NCBI GenBank assembly: GCA_041650795.1
Contig: JBAZKK010000003.1
Location: forward strand, 10,640-74,639
Length of the DNA stretch: 64,000 bases
From: JBAZKK01 sp041650795
GTDB taxonomy: Bacteria > Omnitrophota > Gorgyraeia > Gygaellales > Profunditerraquicolaceae
Direction: 5' to 3'
In this document: positions 50,203-58,458 of the stretch, piece by piece
How positions within the stretch are numbered: position 1 is the stretch's first letter
Layout of the letters: each line of letters starts with the position of its first letter
Position numbers and translations under genes: made by a program
The notes under the pieces: model-generated
Seen by the model: the letters and a program-made list of their open reading frames with translations, nothing else
What the model was told of the DNA's origin: nothing
The model's database searches: none

Positions 50203-50781
50203 ATGAGACACGCTAAAATAAAATACCAACTTAACCGTTTCACCAGCTGGAGAAAGGCCACTGTCTTAAGCCTGGTGCGCAACCTGTTTATCTCGCAGAG
50301 CATCAGGACAACCGAGGCGCGCGCCAAGGCCGCCCGGCCGATAGCGGAAAAACTCATTTCCCTGGCTAAGAAAAATACCCTTGCGGCCAAAAGAGAGGCC
50401 TACGCGTTACTCTCAGACCATGCCTTAGTCAGCAAGCTTTTCGGAGAGATAGGGCAGCGTTTTTCGCAGCGCAGCGGAGGTTACACCAGGATAGTAAATT
50501 TTTCCCAAAGGAGAGGGGATGATGCGCGGATGGTCATATTCGAACTGACCGAAATCAAAAAAGAACCGCGTAAGACAAAAAAGGCAAAAGAGGCTGCCGT
50601 AAAAGAAGAGGCTCATGGCCCAAAGGCAGAAGGCGCACCGCAGGAGAAACAGGCGCAAGAAAAAGAAGCCACCGAACCCCGGACAGCCGTAAAGGAAAGG
50701 CCGCCCATTACCCAGAAGCCTCGCAAGAAATTTCTGGGGGGCCTTAAGGGTATCTTTAAGAAAGAGAGAGATTCTTTATAA
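50203..50781 (+). CDS. rplQ: 50S ribosomal protein L17 with long C-terminal tail
   Basis: 192 residues against about 115-130 in most bacteria. The conserved part (1-118) has RHAKIKYQLNRFTSWRKATVLSLVRNLFISQSIRTTEARAKAAR, the signature, and GGYTRIVNFSQRRGDDARMVIFEL. From about 119 a Lys/Glu/Ala/Pro-rich, probably disordered tail runs to a basic end with PRKKFLGGLKGIFKKER. There is no stop between the parts, so the tail is genuine. It is the last gene of the ribosomal block. Confidence 0.96.
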   Translation: MRHAKIKYQLNRFTSWRKATVLSLVRNLFISQSIRTTEARAKAARPIAEKLISLAKKNTLAAKREAYALLSDHALVSKLFGEIGQRFSQRSGGYTRIVNFSQRRGDDARMVIFELTEIKKEPRKTKKAKEAAVKEEAHGPKAEGAPQEKQAQEKEATEPRTAVKERPPITQKPRKKFLGGLKGIFKKERDSL

Positions 50782-50791
50782 GGCTATCTAA

Positions 50792-51967
50792 ATGCAGATA
50801 GATACACGCGTTGCCGAACGCTTAAAAAAGGTAAACTCTTCCCCGACCCTCGCCATTACCAGTAAGGCCAAGAAGCTGCGATCGGAAGGCAAGGATGTCA
50901 TAAATCTTGCGGCGGGAGAGCCGGATTTTGATACCCCTGATTTTATCAAGGATGCCGCGGTTGAGGCGGTGCGTTCGGGCTTTACCAAATATACCCCTTC
51001 CACCGGGACCCCCGAATTAAAAAAACTCATTAGTCAAAAATTCAAAAGAGATAACGGCTTAGAATATTCTCCTTCCCAGGTCGTAGTATCCTGCGGGGCA
51101 AAGCACAGCATTTTTAACTCCGTTTTCGTATTGCTTAACAATGGCGACGAGGCTATTATGCCGAGCCCCTATTGGGTAAGCTACCCGGAAATGGTGCGTT
51201 TAGCCGGCGGCACGCCGCGCTTTATCGAAACAGAGGAACGGGATAATTTCAGGATTACCCCGCAGGACCTGGAAAAACACATTACTATCAAAACGAAGCT
51301 CTTGATATTAAACAGCCCATCTAATCCTACCGGCTGTGTTTATCGCAAAGAGGAGCTTAAAGAAATTTCCCGCATCTGCGCCGCCAGAAAGATATTCGTG
51401 ATTTCCGATGAGATTTACGAAAAAATAATCTACGACGGGCTCAAGCATTATTCTATCGCCGGTTTCGGGAAAGAGATTTACAACCTCGCCATTACGGTTA
51501 ATGGCCTGTCCAAAAGCCACTCCATGACAGGATGGCGCATCGGCTATCTGGCGGGGCCGCAGGACGTAGTGGATGCTATCTCCAGGCTGCAGGACCACTC
51601 TACCTCCAATCCCAGCTCAATCTCCCAAAAAGCGGCAGTCGCAGCCCTGAATGCACCCGACGAATTCAGCCGGCAGATGTGCAAGGAATTCCAGAAAAGA
51701 AGGGATTACCTTATTGCCAGGTTAAGCGGCATAGATAAGCTCAGTTACATTAAGCCCGAGGGGGCATTTTACCTCTTCTGCAATATCTCCAAGACTAAGA
51801 TGGATCCGCTGACCTTTGCCACCCGTTTACTCAATGAGGAAATGGTAGCGCTAATACCGGGAGAAGGCTTTGGCAGCAGCGATTGCATCCGCCTAAGCTT
51901 TGCCACCGGCATGGAGCAGCTTATCAAGGCAATGGACAGGCTCCAGGCTTGGATAGCCAAAATTTGA
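50792..51967 (+). CDS. aspC: Aspartate aminotransferase (class I, pyridoxal phosphate)
   Basis: 391 residues; exchanges amino groups between aspartate/glutamate and 2-oxoacids. It has INLAAGEPDFDTPDFIKDAA, NSPSNPTGCVYRKEEL, ISDEIYEKIIYDG and the PLP lysine in NGLSKSHSMTGWRIGYLAGP. It resembles the Bacillus/Thermus-type aspartate aminotransferases (subgroup I-gamma). Substrate range cannot be fixed from sequence. Its stop shares one base with leuC, tying it to the metabolic cluster. Confidence 0.9.
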   Translation: MQIDTRVAERLKKVNSSPTLAITSKAKKLRSEGKDVINLAAGEPDFDTPDFIKDAAVEAVRSGFTKYTPSTGTPELKKLISQKFKRDNGLEYSPSQVVVSCGAKHSIFNSVFVLLNNGDEAIMPSPYWVSYPEMVRLAGGTPRFIETEERDNFRITPQDLEKHITIKTKLLILNSPSNPTGCVYRKEELKEISRICAARKIFVISDEIYEKIIYDGLKHYSIAGFGKEIYNLAITVNGLSKSHSMTGWRIGYLAGPQDVVDAISRLQDHSTSNPSSISQKAAVAALNAPDEFSRQMCKEFQKRRDYLIARLSGIDKLSYIKPEGAFYLFCNISKTKMDPLTFATRLLNEEMVALIPGEGFGSSDCIRLSFATGMEQLIKAMDRLQAWIAKI

Positions 51968-53217
51968 TGGGTAAGACTATCGCGGAAAAAATACTGGGCA
52001 GCCATTGCGGCAGGGAACTTTCAGCCGGCGATTTTGCCGTCTGCAAAATAGATTTTGCTTTCGGCCAGGACGGCACATCCTCGATTATAATCGACCGCGT
52101 AAGGGAAATGGGGCTTAAGCATCTTAAGGCTCCTTTCTGCATGGTGATAGACCACAGCGCTCCTTCGCCAAGCGAAGGGGTTTCGCGCGTCCATAAAAAG
52201 ATGCGGGAATTCGCCGTAGCCTACGGCGCCAGGCTTTACGATGTCGGCTGCGGCATATGTCATCAGGTCATACCGGAATCCGGGCAGGTCTTACCCGGAG
52301 ACCTTGTCCTCGGAGCGGATTCTCACACCTCGACCTACGGCGCGCTGGGGGCTTTTTCTACCGGGGTAGGCTCCACTGATCTGGCGGTAGCGCTGGCAAC
52401 CGGAAAAAACTGGTTCAAGGTTCCCGAGACGCTAAAGATTATCTTAAAAGGCAGTGTTCCCAGGGGTTTTTTTGCCAAGGATATCATCCTTTATATTATT
52501 ACCCGTATCGGCGCAGACGGAGCAACCTATAAAGCAATAGAGTTTTCCGGCCCCGTAATAGATAAGCTGGACATGGACGGCCGCTTTACCATTTCCAATA
52601 TGGTCGTAGAGATGGGGGCAAAAACCGGATTTATGCCTGTTGATAAAAAAACCGTTTCATGGCTTAAGCCGCGGGTTAATAAACGGAGGATAAAATCCGC
52701 GGCAGCAGACCGGGATGCCAGATATCGTGCAATTATCGAATATGATATCTCAAAGCTTTCCCCCCAGGTTTCTTCCCCGCACAGCGTCGACAGCGCAGAG
52801 CCGGCAGAGAATTTGAAGAAAATAAAGATAGACCAGGCATTCCTGGGAACCTGCACTAACGGCAGGCTGGATGACTTGAGGATTGCCGCCAGGATGCTTA
52901 AATCACGCAAGGTAGCCGAAGGCGTTAAGTTTATCGTAGCGCCGGCTTCACGCAGCATATTGCTTGAGGCCTTAAATTCGGGTATAATTGACGTGTTGGT
53001 CAAGGCGGGGGCGGCAGTGGTTGCTCCCGGCTGCGGACCTTGCGTGGGCACGCACAACGGTGTCCCTGCCGACGGAGAAATAGTGATTTCGAGCGCTAAC
53101 CGCAACTTCAAGGGCCGCATGGGTAATCCCTCGGCTTTCATATACCTGGCATCGCCGGCAACCGTAGTTGCCTCGGCAATACAGGGATATATTACTGACC
53201 CGCGCAAATATCTTTAA
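51967..53217 (+). CDS. leuC: Aconitase-superfamily large subunit (LeuC/homoaconitase type)
   Basis: 416 residues, the short archaeal/homoaconitase-like form of the 3-isopropylmalate dehydratase large subunit. It has DFAFGQDGTSSIIIDRVREMG, GADSHTSTYGALGAFSTGVGSTDLA and the [4Fe-4S] cysteines Cys296 (GTCTNGR), Cys356 and Cys359 (GCGPCVGTHNG). It should hydrate/dehydrate a 2-hydroxy acid together with the small subunit encoded at 54275. The neighbours are isocitrate- and malate-dehydrogenase-like genes, and no leuA is nearby, so citrate/isocitrate or homocitrate are possible substrates. The ATG shares one base with the aspC stop. Confidence 0.85.
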   Translation: MGKTIAEKILGSHCGRELSAGDFAVCKIDFAFGQDGTSSIIIDRVREMGLKHLKAPFCMVIDHSAPSPSEGVSRVHKKMREFAVAYGARLYDVGCGICHQVIPESGQVLPGDLVLGADSHTSTYGALGAFSTGVGSTDLAVALATGKNWFKVPETLKIILKGSVPRGFFAKDIILYIITRIGADGATYKAIEFSGPVIDKLDMDGRFTISNMVVEMGAKTGFMPVDKKTVSWLKPRVNKRRIKSAAADRDARYRAIIEYDISKLSPQVSSPHSVDSAEPAENLKKIKIDQAFLGTCTNGRLDDLRIAARMLKSRKVAEGVKFIVAPASRSILLEALNSGIIDVLVKAGAAVVAPGCGPCVGTHNGVPADGEIVISSANRNFKGRMGNPSAFIYLASPATVVASAIQGYITDPRKYL

Positions 53218-53231
53218 CAGGAGGGGGCTGC

Positions 53232-54278
53232 ATGGAAATACGCGAGCTGCTTTTGATGTGCATCGATAAGAAGGCTTCGGATCTGCACCTTACCGAAAAC
53301 GAGCCGCCTGTCCTGCGTATCGACGGCAAACTTTACCGCAGCGAGAGTGAGCCTCTTAACCGTGAAAACCTCAAACGCATGATTTACAGTTTTATGACCT
53401 ATGCCCAGAAGGATGCCTTTGAGCAGAAGCTGGAGCTGGATTTTTCTATTGCCTTGCCGGAGCTGGATAGGTTCAGGGTTAATATCCATATGCAACGCGG
53501 GGTAGTGGAAGCGGCTTTCAGGCGCGTGCCGGTTGTTATCCCCACACTTCAGGAATTAGGTTTACCTCCGATAGCCGTAGAGCTGGCGCGTAAGCCTAAC
53601 GGCCTGGTTCTGGTCACTGGCCCCACCGGTATGGGGAAAACCACTACCCTGGCTGCAATGATAGACCTTATCAATAAGGAAAGGGAATGCCTGATAGTAT
53701 GCATTGAAGACCCTATCGAGTTTATGCATACCAATAAGAAGGCAGTCATCAAGCAACGCGAGGTGTATTCTGATACCCACTCGTTTGCCGAGGCTTTAAA
53801 AAGGGCTCTTAGGCAGGACCCCAATGTTATAGTAGTAGGGGAGATGCGTGACCTAGAAACTATCTCTACGGCCCTTACTGCCGCAGAAACCGGCCATCTC
53901 GTGCTGGCTACCCTGCATACTCCGGACGCACCGCAGACTATTGAGAGGATTATAGATGTATTCTCTCCGCATCAGCAGCAGCAGGTAAAGCTGCAGCTTA
54001 GTAATTGTATCCAGGGAGTAATCTCGCAGCTTTTGCTCCCCCGCGCTTCGGGGCAGGGAAGGACCCTGGCTTGCGAAGTAATGATAGGAACGGCCGGGAT
54101 AAGGAACCTCATCCGCGAGCAGGAAATAGAGCAGATACCTACCCTGATGCAAACAGGCATCCAGTACGGTATGAAAACCATGGATAAATCCCTAAAGGAG
54201 CTTTACCATTCCGGGCTAATTACCAGGGATATGGCAATCTCCAAGGTAAAGAACCCGGAGGAATTCAGGCAGCTATGA
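53232..54278 (+). CDS. pilT: PilT-type twitching motility ATPase
   Basis: 348 residues. It has the N-terminal PAS-like domain (KKASDLHLTENEPPVLRIDG), Walker A GPTGMGKTT (130-138), Asp box CIEDPIEF, Walker B VIVVGEMRD, His box HLVLATLHT and the C-terminal GIRNLIREQE motif that marks retraction ATPases. It should power type IV pilus retraction at the inner membrane. AGGAGGGG precedes the ATG, 14 bases after leuC. It overlaps the dehydratase small-subunit gene by 4 bases, an odd place for a pilus gene. No other pilus gene is in the window. Confidence 0.95.
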   Translation: MEIRELLLMCIDKKASDLHLTENEPPVLRIDGKLYRSESEPLNRENLKRMIYSFMTYAQKDAFEQKLELDFSIALPELDRFRVNIHMQRGVVEAAFRRVPVVIPTLQELGLPPIAVELARKPNGLVLVTGPTGMGKTTTLAAMIDLINKERECLIVCIEDPIEFMHTNKKAVIKQREVYSDTHSFAEALKRALRQDPNVIVVGEMRDLETISTALTAAETGHLVLATLHTPDAPQTIERIIDVFSPHQQQQVKLQLSNCIQGVISQLLLPRASGQGRTLACEVMIGTAGIRNLIREQEIEQIPTLMQTGIQYGMKTMDKSLKELYHSGLITRDMAISKVKNPEEFRQL

Positions 54279-54778
54279 AAATCCGGGGACAGGCGCTTAA
54301 GTTAGGCGATAATATCAATACGGATTTTATCATTTCCGGGCGTTATAAATTTTCCATAACGGACATCAAAGAGCTCGCCAGGCATATTATGGAGGATGTT
54401 GATGCGGATTTCCCCAAAAAAATTATTCCCGGCCAATCCCTTATCGTATCCGGGAAAAATTTCGGAATGGGGTCCTCCCGGGAGCAGGCGCCGCTGGTAA
54501 TCAAAGAGGCAGGCATCCAGGCGGTATTGGCTTCCAGTTTCGCGCGCATTTTCTACCGCAACGCCTTTAATATCGGGTTGCCTTTAATAGAAGTAGATAC
54601 TTCCGATATTGCCGAAACCGACAGCCTCGAGATCGACCTTGAGAAGGGGATAGTCAGGAACCTGACTAAGGGCTCAGAGGCCGCTATTAACCCGTTTCCG
54701 AAGTTTATGCAACAGCTATTAAGCGAGGGCGGCATTATAAATTATTTGAAGAAGCACGGGGAGCTTAAATTATCATGA
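54275..54778 (+). CDS. leuD: Aconitase-superfamily small subunit (LeuD/homoaconitase type)
   Basis: 167 residues, the swivel domain that completes the LeuC active site. It has LGDNINTDFIISGRYKF, the family core GKNFGMGSSREQAPLVIKEAGIQAVLASSFARIFYRNAFNIGLPLIE. In characterised small subunits the residues just after GRY set substrate choice (YLVY-like in isopropylmalate, YLRT-like in homoaconitate enzymes, from memory). Here they are YKFS (residues 24-27), matching neither. Overlaps: 4 bases with pilT and 4 with the next dehydrogenase. Confidence 0.87.
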   Translation: MKIRGQALKLGDNINTDFIISGRYKFSITDIKELARHIMEDVDADFPKKIIPGQSLIVSGKNFGMGSSREQAPLVIKEAGIQAVLASSFARIFYRNAFNIGLPLIEVDTSDIAETDSLEIDLEKGIVRNLTKGSEAAINPFPKFMQQLLSEGGIINYLKKHGELKLS

Positions 54779-55854
54779 GCTACCGGGTAACGATTATTCC
54801 TGGGGACGGCACCGGACCGGAGTTGAGCCTGGCCGCCAAAAGGTGCGTTGACGCGACCGGCGTCAAGATAGAATGGGAAGAGGTGGAGGCGGGCCAGATC
54901 GCCCTGGACAAATACGGCCAGATTTTACCGCAGGCGGTGCTTGATTCCGTCAAGAAAAACAAGGTTGCGTTAAAAGGGCCTATTATTACGCCTATAGGCA
55001 CGGGTTTCCGTTCGGTCAACGTTGCAATCCGGCAGGCGCTGGACCTTTATGCCTGCGTGCGCCCTGCCAAATATTACCCGGGCGCAAGAAGCCAATACCG
55101 CGATATTGACCTGGTGGTTATCCGGGAAAACAGCGAAGACCTCTATGCAGGGATAGAATTTGAATACGGCAAACCAGAGACTGCGGAAATTATCAGGCAG
55201 ATAGAGCGTTACACCAAAAAAAGCATCAGGCCGGATTCCGCGGTTTCCATAAAGCCCATTTCGCGATACGCCTCGGAGCGGATAGTGGAATTCGCCTTTG
55301 AATACGCCGTCAAATATAACCGTAAAAAGGTCACCGCGGTACATAAGGCAAATATCATGAAATTCAGCGACGGGCTGTTCCTGAAGACTGCCCGGGAGGT
55401 TGCCAGCCGCTACGCGACGAAGGTGCAGTTCGAAGAAGCGATTGTCGATAATATGGCAATGCAGTTGGTGCAAAAGCCCCGCGATTACGATATCCTGGTA
55501 TTGCCGAATCTTTACGGTGATATTATCTCCGACCTTTGCGCAGGGATTATCGGAGGGCTCGGCGTCGCCCCCGGAGCCAACATAGGCAATGATATGGCTG
55601 TTTTTGAAGCGGTGCACGGCGCGGCCCCCAAATACGCCGGTCTGAATAAAGTCAATCCTACTGCTATGATACTCTCCGCAGTATTGATGTTGCGGCATCT
55701 GGGAGAGGATAGTGCGGCAGAGAGGCTGGAGAATGCGGTAAAGAAAGTTTTAACCGAAGGTAAATCCGTCACCTATGATTTAAAACCCAACCGCGATGAC
55801 CCTACCAGCGTCGGCACGCAACAGATGGCGGATGCCGTCATCAAGTCCATCTAA
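54775..55854 (+). CDS. Isocitrate dehydrogenase-like (NAD type) / isopropylmalate dehydrogenase family
   Basis: 359 residues of the beta-decarboxylating dehydrogenase family. The segment PIGTGFRSVNVAIRQALDLYACVRP has the SxN pattern (Ser80, Asn82) typical of isocitrate dehydrogenases. Isopropylmalate dehydrogenases have a different residue set there. It also has VIRENSEDLYAGIE, AVHKANIMKFSDGLF and NLYGDIISDLCAGIIGGLG. The reaction is likely isocitrate to 2-oxoglutarate with NAD+. A homoisocitrate or isopropylmalate role remains possible. It overlaps the small-subunit gene by 4 bases and precedes malate dehydrogenase. Confidence 0.82.
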   Translation: MSYRVTIIPGDGTGPELSLAAKRCVDATGVKIEWEEVEAGQIALDKYGQILPQAVLDSVKKNKVALKGPIITPIGTGFRSVNVAIRQALDLYACVRPAKYYPGARSQYRDIDLVVIRENSEDLYAGIEFEYGKPETAEIIRQIERYTKKSIRPDSAVSIKPISRYASERIVEFAFEYAVKYNRKKVTAVHKANIMKFSDGLFLKTAREVASRYATKVQFEEAIVDNMAMQLVQKPRDYDILVLPNLYGDIISDLCAGIIGGLGVAPGANIGNDMAVFEAVHGAAPKYAGLNKVNPTAMILSAVLMLRHLGEDSAAERLENAVKKVLTEGKSVTYDLKPNRDDPTSVGTQQMADAVIKSI

Positions 55855-55896
55855 AACAGCGCGATTCGCTACATACGTCAGGATTAACCACAAGAT

Positions 55897-56820
55897 ATGA
55901 AAATTGCAGTTATTGGCGCCGGAAATGTAGGAAGTTTGACTGCGATGCGGCTTGCGCAGGAAGGGGCAGGAGAAATCCTGCTGGTGGACATCGTTAAAGG
56001 CCTGGCAGAAGGCAAGGCCTCCGATATCCAGGATGCCCGCCAGGTGCTCAGGGCCGACTATGATATAAAGGGAACCGCCGATATTGATGATATTGCGGGC
56101 TGCGGCATTGCCGTGCTTACCGCCGGGCTTGCCCGTAAGCCAGGCATGACGCGCGAGGAGCTCTTGAATAAAAACGCCTCCATTGTAAAGGACGCTTCTT
56201 TGAATATCAGGAGGCTTGCCCCGGATGCAATCGTAATCGTAGTAACCAACCCCTTGGACCTGATGACCCGCCTTGCCCTTGAAGTAACCGGTTTTAGCAG
56301 GGAACGCGTGTTCGGGATGGGGCTTAGCCTGGATGCATCGAGGTTCGCCAATATCATCTCCGGAGAATTAAACATCCCGCTAAGTGACATCGATCCCTGC
56401 GTTATCGGAAGTCACGGGGAAGGTATGATGCCTCTTGCGAGATTTACCATGGTAAAAGGCGTGTCCCTGGATGAAATCATAGATGATAAGAAGACGTCCG
56501 AGCTCATTAAGAGGACGGTGGAGCGCGGACACGAAATAGTAACGCTCCTGGGAAGCGGCAGCGCTTACTTTGCCCCTTCGGCTGCGATTGCTGCCATGGT
56601 AAAAGCCGTGCTAAAGGATGAAAAACGCATTATCGGTTCCTGCGTTTGGCTTAAGGGAGAATACGGCATTAAAGGCACCTGCCTCGGCGTTCCCTCCAGG
56701 GTAGGCAGAAACGGTATCGAAGACATTATTGAGCTGGGCCTTGAGCCTCTCCAAAAACAAGAGCTCCTTAAAGTTTCCGCCAGGCTTAAAGAGCAATACA
56801 AAGGCATCGCCGTAACTTAA
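55897..56820 (+). CDS. mdh: Malate dehydrogenase (lactate-dehydrogenase-like type)
   Basis: 307 residues. It has the NAD-binding GAGNVGSLTAMRLA, the substrate-specificity loop with GLARKPGMTREEL (Arg typical of malate/oxaloacetate enzymes), VTNPLDLMTRLALE and the catalytic GSHGEGMMPL. It interconverts malate and oxaloacetate. Its stop shares one base with the ATG of the dihydrolipoamide dehydrogenase gene. Confidence 0.94.
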   Translation: MKIAVIGAGNVGSLTAMRLAQEGAGEILLVDIVKGLAEGKASDIQDARQVLRADYDIKGTADIDDIAGCGIAVLTAGLARKPGMTREELLNKNASIVKDASLNIRRLAPDAIVIVVTNPLDLMTRLALEVTGFSRERVFGMGLSLDASRFANIISGELNIPLSDIDPCVIGSHGEGMMPLARFTMVKGVSLDEIIDDKKTSELIKRTVERGHEIVTLLGSGSAYFAPSAAIAAMVKAVLKDEKRIIGSCVWLKGEYGIKGTCLGVPSRVGRNGIEDIIELGLEPLQKQELLKVSARLKEQYKGIAVT

Positions 56821-58130
56821 TGGATTACGACCTTATTATAATCGGCGCGGGTTGGGCAGGCTTTAATGCCGCCCTGAAGGCAAGGGGCTTGGGCCTTAAG
56901 GTTGCGCTGGTTGAAAAGGATGCCTTAGGCGGCACTTGCCTTAACTACGGGTGCATCCCCACCAAAAGCCTGGTTCAATCGGCAAGGACTTACGCCCTCG
57001 TAAAAAAAAGCGCGGTTTTCGGCATCACGGCTGGCGACGTCTCGCCGGATTTTTCCAGGATTCAAGCCAGGAAGGACAAGCTCGTCGGGCAATTGCAGTC
57101 CGGAATGAAATCGCTGCTTGGTGGGATTGATCTGCTAGAGGATGAAGCGCGCCTGTTGTCTCGCGATACCTTAAAGGTAGGGCAGCGCAAGCTAAAAACC
57201 AGGTTTATCCTTGTCTCCAGCGGTTCCCGCCCCCTGGAATTACCACACCTCAAGATAGACGGCAAAAGGGTTATTTCTTCCAACGACATCCTATCCTTGA
57301 AAGAACCTCCGGCATCGCTTTTGATTATCGGGGGAGGGGTGATTGGATGCGAATTTGCCAGCCTGTTTTCAATGCTGGGGGTCAGGGTAGGGATTGCGGA
57401 AAAAATGACTCAACTGCTTCCCGGCATGGATAGGGATATCGCCAGAAGGATTGAAGGTATTTTCAGGAAGAGGGGCATCAACGTTATGCTCCAGAGCGAT
57501 ACAAACAGGCTGCAGGCAGGCATTGACAGTTACGAAAAATCCCTTTTGTGCGTCGGCAGGAAAGCAAACAGCTCAGGAATGGGCATGGAAGAGCTGGGCA
57601 TCGCAGTAGAAAATGGCAGGATCGTTACGGACGGTAATCTTAAGACCGCGGTTGACAATATCTATGCTGCAGGGGATTGCACGTCAACTATTATGCTGGC
57701 GCACCTTGCGGCATACCAGGGGGAATTGGCAGTAGAGAATATGCTTTCCTCTGTTCCGAGAAAATCCAATACCGCCAATATCCCAAGCTGCATCTTTACT
57801 TCCCCGGAAATAGCTGCCACCGGACTAACCGAGGAAGACGCCAATAATCTTTCAATCCCATCCAGGGTGTATCGTTTTGACTTCAGGGGTTCTGGTATGG
57901 CCCATATACTGGATGAAACAGACGGCTTCATAAAGATAGTCTCGGATGATAAAAGCGGGCGTATTATGGGTGGCGCGATTATCGGCCCGCGCGCCACTGA
58001 ATTAATCGGCACCCTCGGCCTGGCGGTATCCTGTTCTTTAACGGTTGCCGAGGTGCGCGAGACCGTCTTTGCGCATCCCACTATTTCCGAATCGCTGCGG
58101 GATGCCCTCAAAAGCGCCCGCGGGCTTTAA
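56820..58130 (+). CDS. lpd: Dihydrolipoamide dehydrogenase
   Basis: 436 residues; FAD disulfide reductase that reoxidises lipoyl groups of 2-oxoacid or glycine-cleavage complexes. It has GAGWAGFNAALKA (FAD), the redox pair Cys40/Cys45 in GGTCLNYGCIPTKS, the NAD-binding IIGGGVIGCEFASLF, AAGDC and the C-terminal base region FAHPTISESL. It is slightly short (usual 460-475). The small lipoyl-domain gene follows 31 bases later, which supports a lipoyl substrate rather than glutathione or mercury. Confidence 0.92.
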   Translation: MDYDLIIIGAGWAGFNAALKARGLGLKVALVEKDALGGTCLNYGCIPTKSLVQSARTYALVKKSAVFGITAGDVSPDFSRIQARKDKLVGQLQSGMKSLLGGIDLLEDEARLLSRDTLKVGQRKLKTRFILVSSGSRPLELPHLKIDGKRVISSNDILSLKEPPASLLIIGGGVIGCEFASLFSMLGVRVGIAEKMTQLLPGMDRDIARRIEGIFRKRGINVMLQSDTNRLQAGIDSYEKSLLCVGRKANSSGMGMEELGIAVENGRIVTDGNLKTAVDNIYAAGDCTSTIMLAHLAAYQGELAVENMLSSVPRKSNTANIPSCIFTSPEIAATGLTEEDANNLSIPSRVYRFDFRGSGMAHILDETDGFIKIVSDDKSGRIMGGAIIGPRATELIGTLGLAVSCSLTVAEVRETVFAHPTISESLRDALKSARGL

Positions 58131-58161
58131 TAGACCGCCGTCTTTAGGAAAGGGGTCCTTT

Positions 58162-58398
58162 ATGATTGAAGTGGTATTGCCGGAATTAGGCGAAGGCATT
58201 AAAAGCGCAACCGTCTCTTACTGGTATTTCAAGGAAGGCCAGAAGCTTACGGAAAAAGACGAGTTGGTCGAGCTGGCTACGGATAAGGCTACCTTTAACC
58301 TTCCCAGCCCGGGCTCCGGCACCCTGGTTGAGATCGTTTTACGCGAAGGGGATTCCGCGAACATCGGAGACGTGCTTGCCCGCATTAAAGAAGATTAA
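58162..58398 (+). CDS. Free-standing lipoyl (biotinyl-lipoyl) domain protein
   Basis: 78 residues and nothing but one lipoyl domain: IEVVLPELGEGIKSATVSYWYF, the attachment lysine Lys42 in ELATDKATF and the end IGDVLARI. In 2-oxoacid dehydrogenases this domain is the N-terminal part of E2. Here no subunit-binding or acyltransferase domain follows, and a stop codon comes at once. It is preceded by AGGAAAGGGG. It probably serves as the lipoyl carrier for the adjacent Lpd. It is not glycine-cleavage H protein, which is longer and has a different lysine context. Confidence 0.88.
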   Translation: MIEVVLPELGEGIKSATVSYWYFKEGQKLTEKDELVELATDKATFNLPSPGSGTLVEIVLREGDSANIGDVLARIKED

Positions 58399-58423
58399 AT
58401 CTGCCGTAATCACGCAATGATGA

Positions 58424-58451
58424 TTGACAAGGCGCCCTTTTATATTACTAT
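58424..58451 (+). promoter_or_regulatory. Promoter of the glycolipid operon, leaderless
   Basis: TTGACA (58424-58429), 16 bases, TACTAT (58446-58451). Transcription would begin at about 58457-58459, and the ATG is at 58459. No Shine-Dalgarno sequence precedes that ATG. Confidence 0.6.
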
Positions 58452-58458
58452 ATAGCCT

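Noticed and set aside
54775..55854. Calling this gene leuB because of the leuC and leuD neighbours
   Set aside because: The substrate-binding segment has the SxN pattern and the LDLYACVRP text typical of NAD-type isocitrate dehydrogenases, so the neutral family name with an isocitrate preference was kept.
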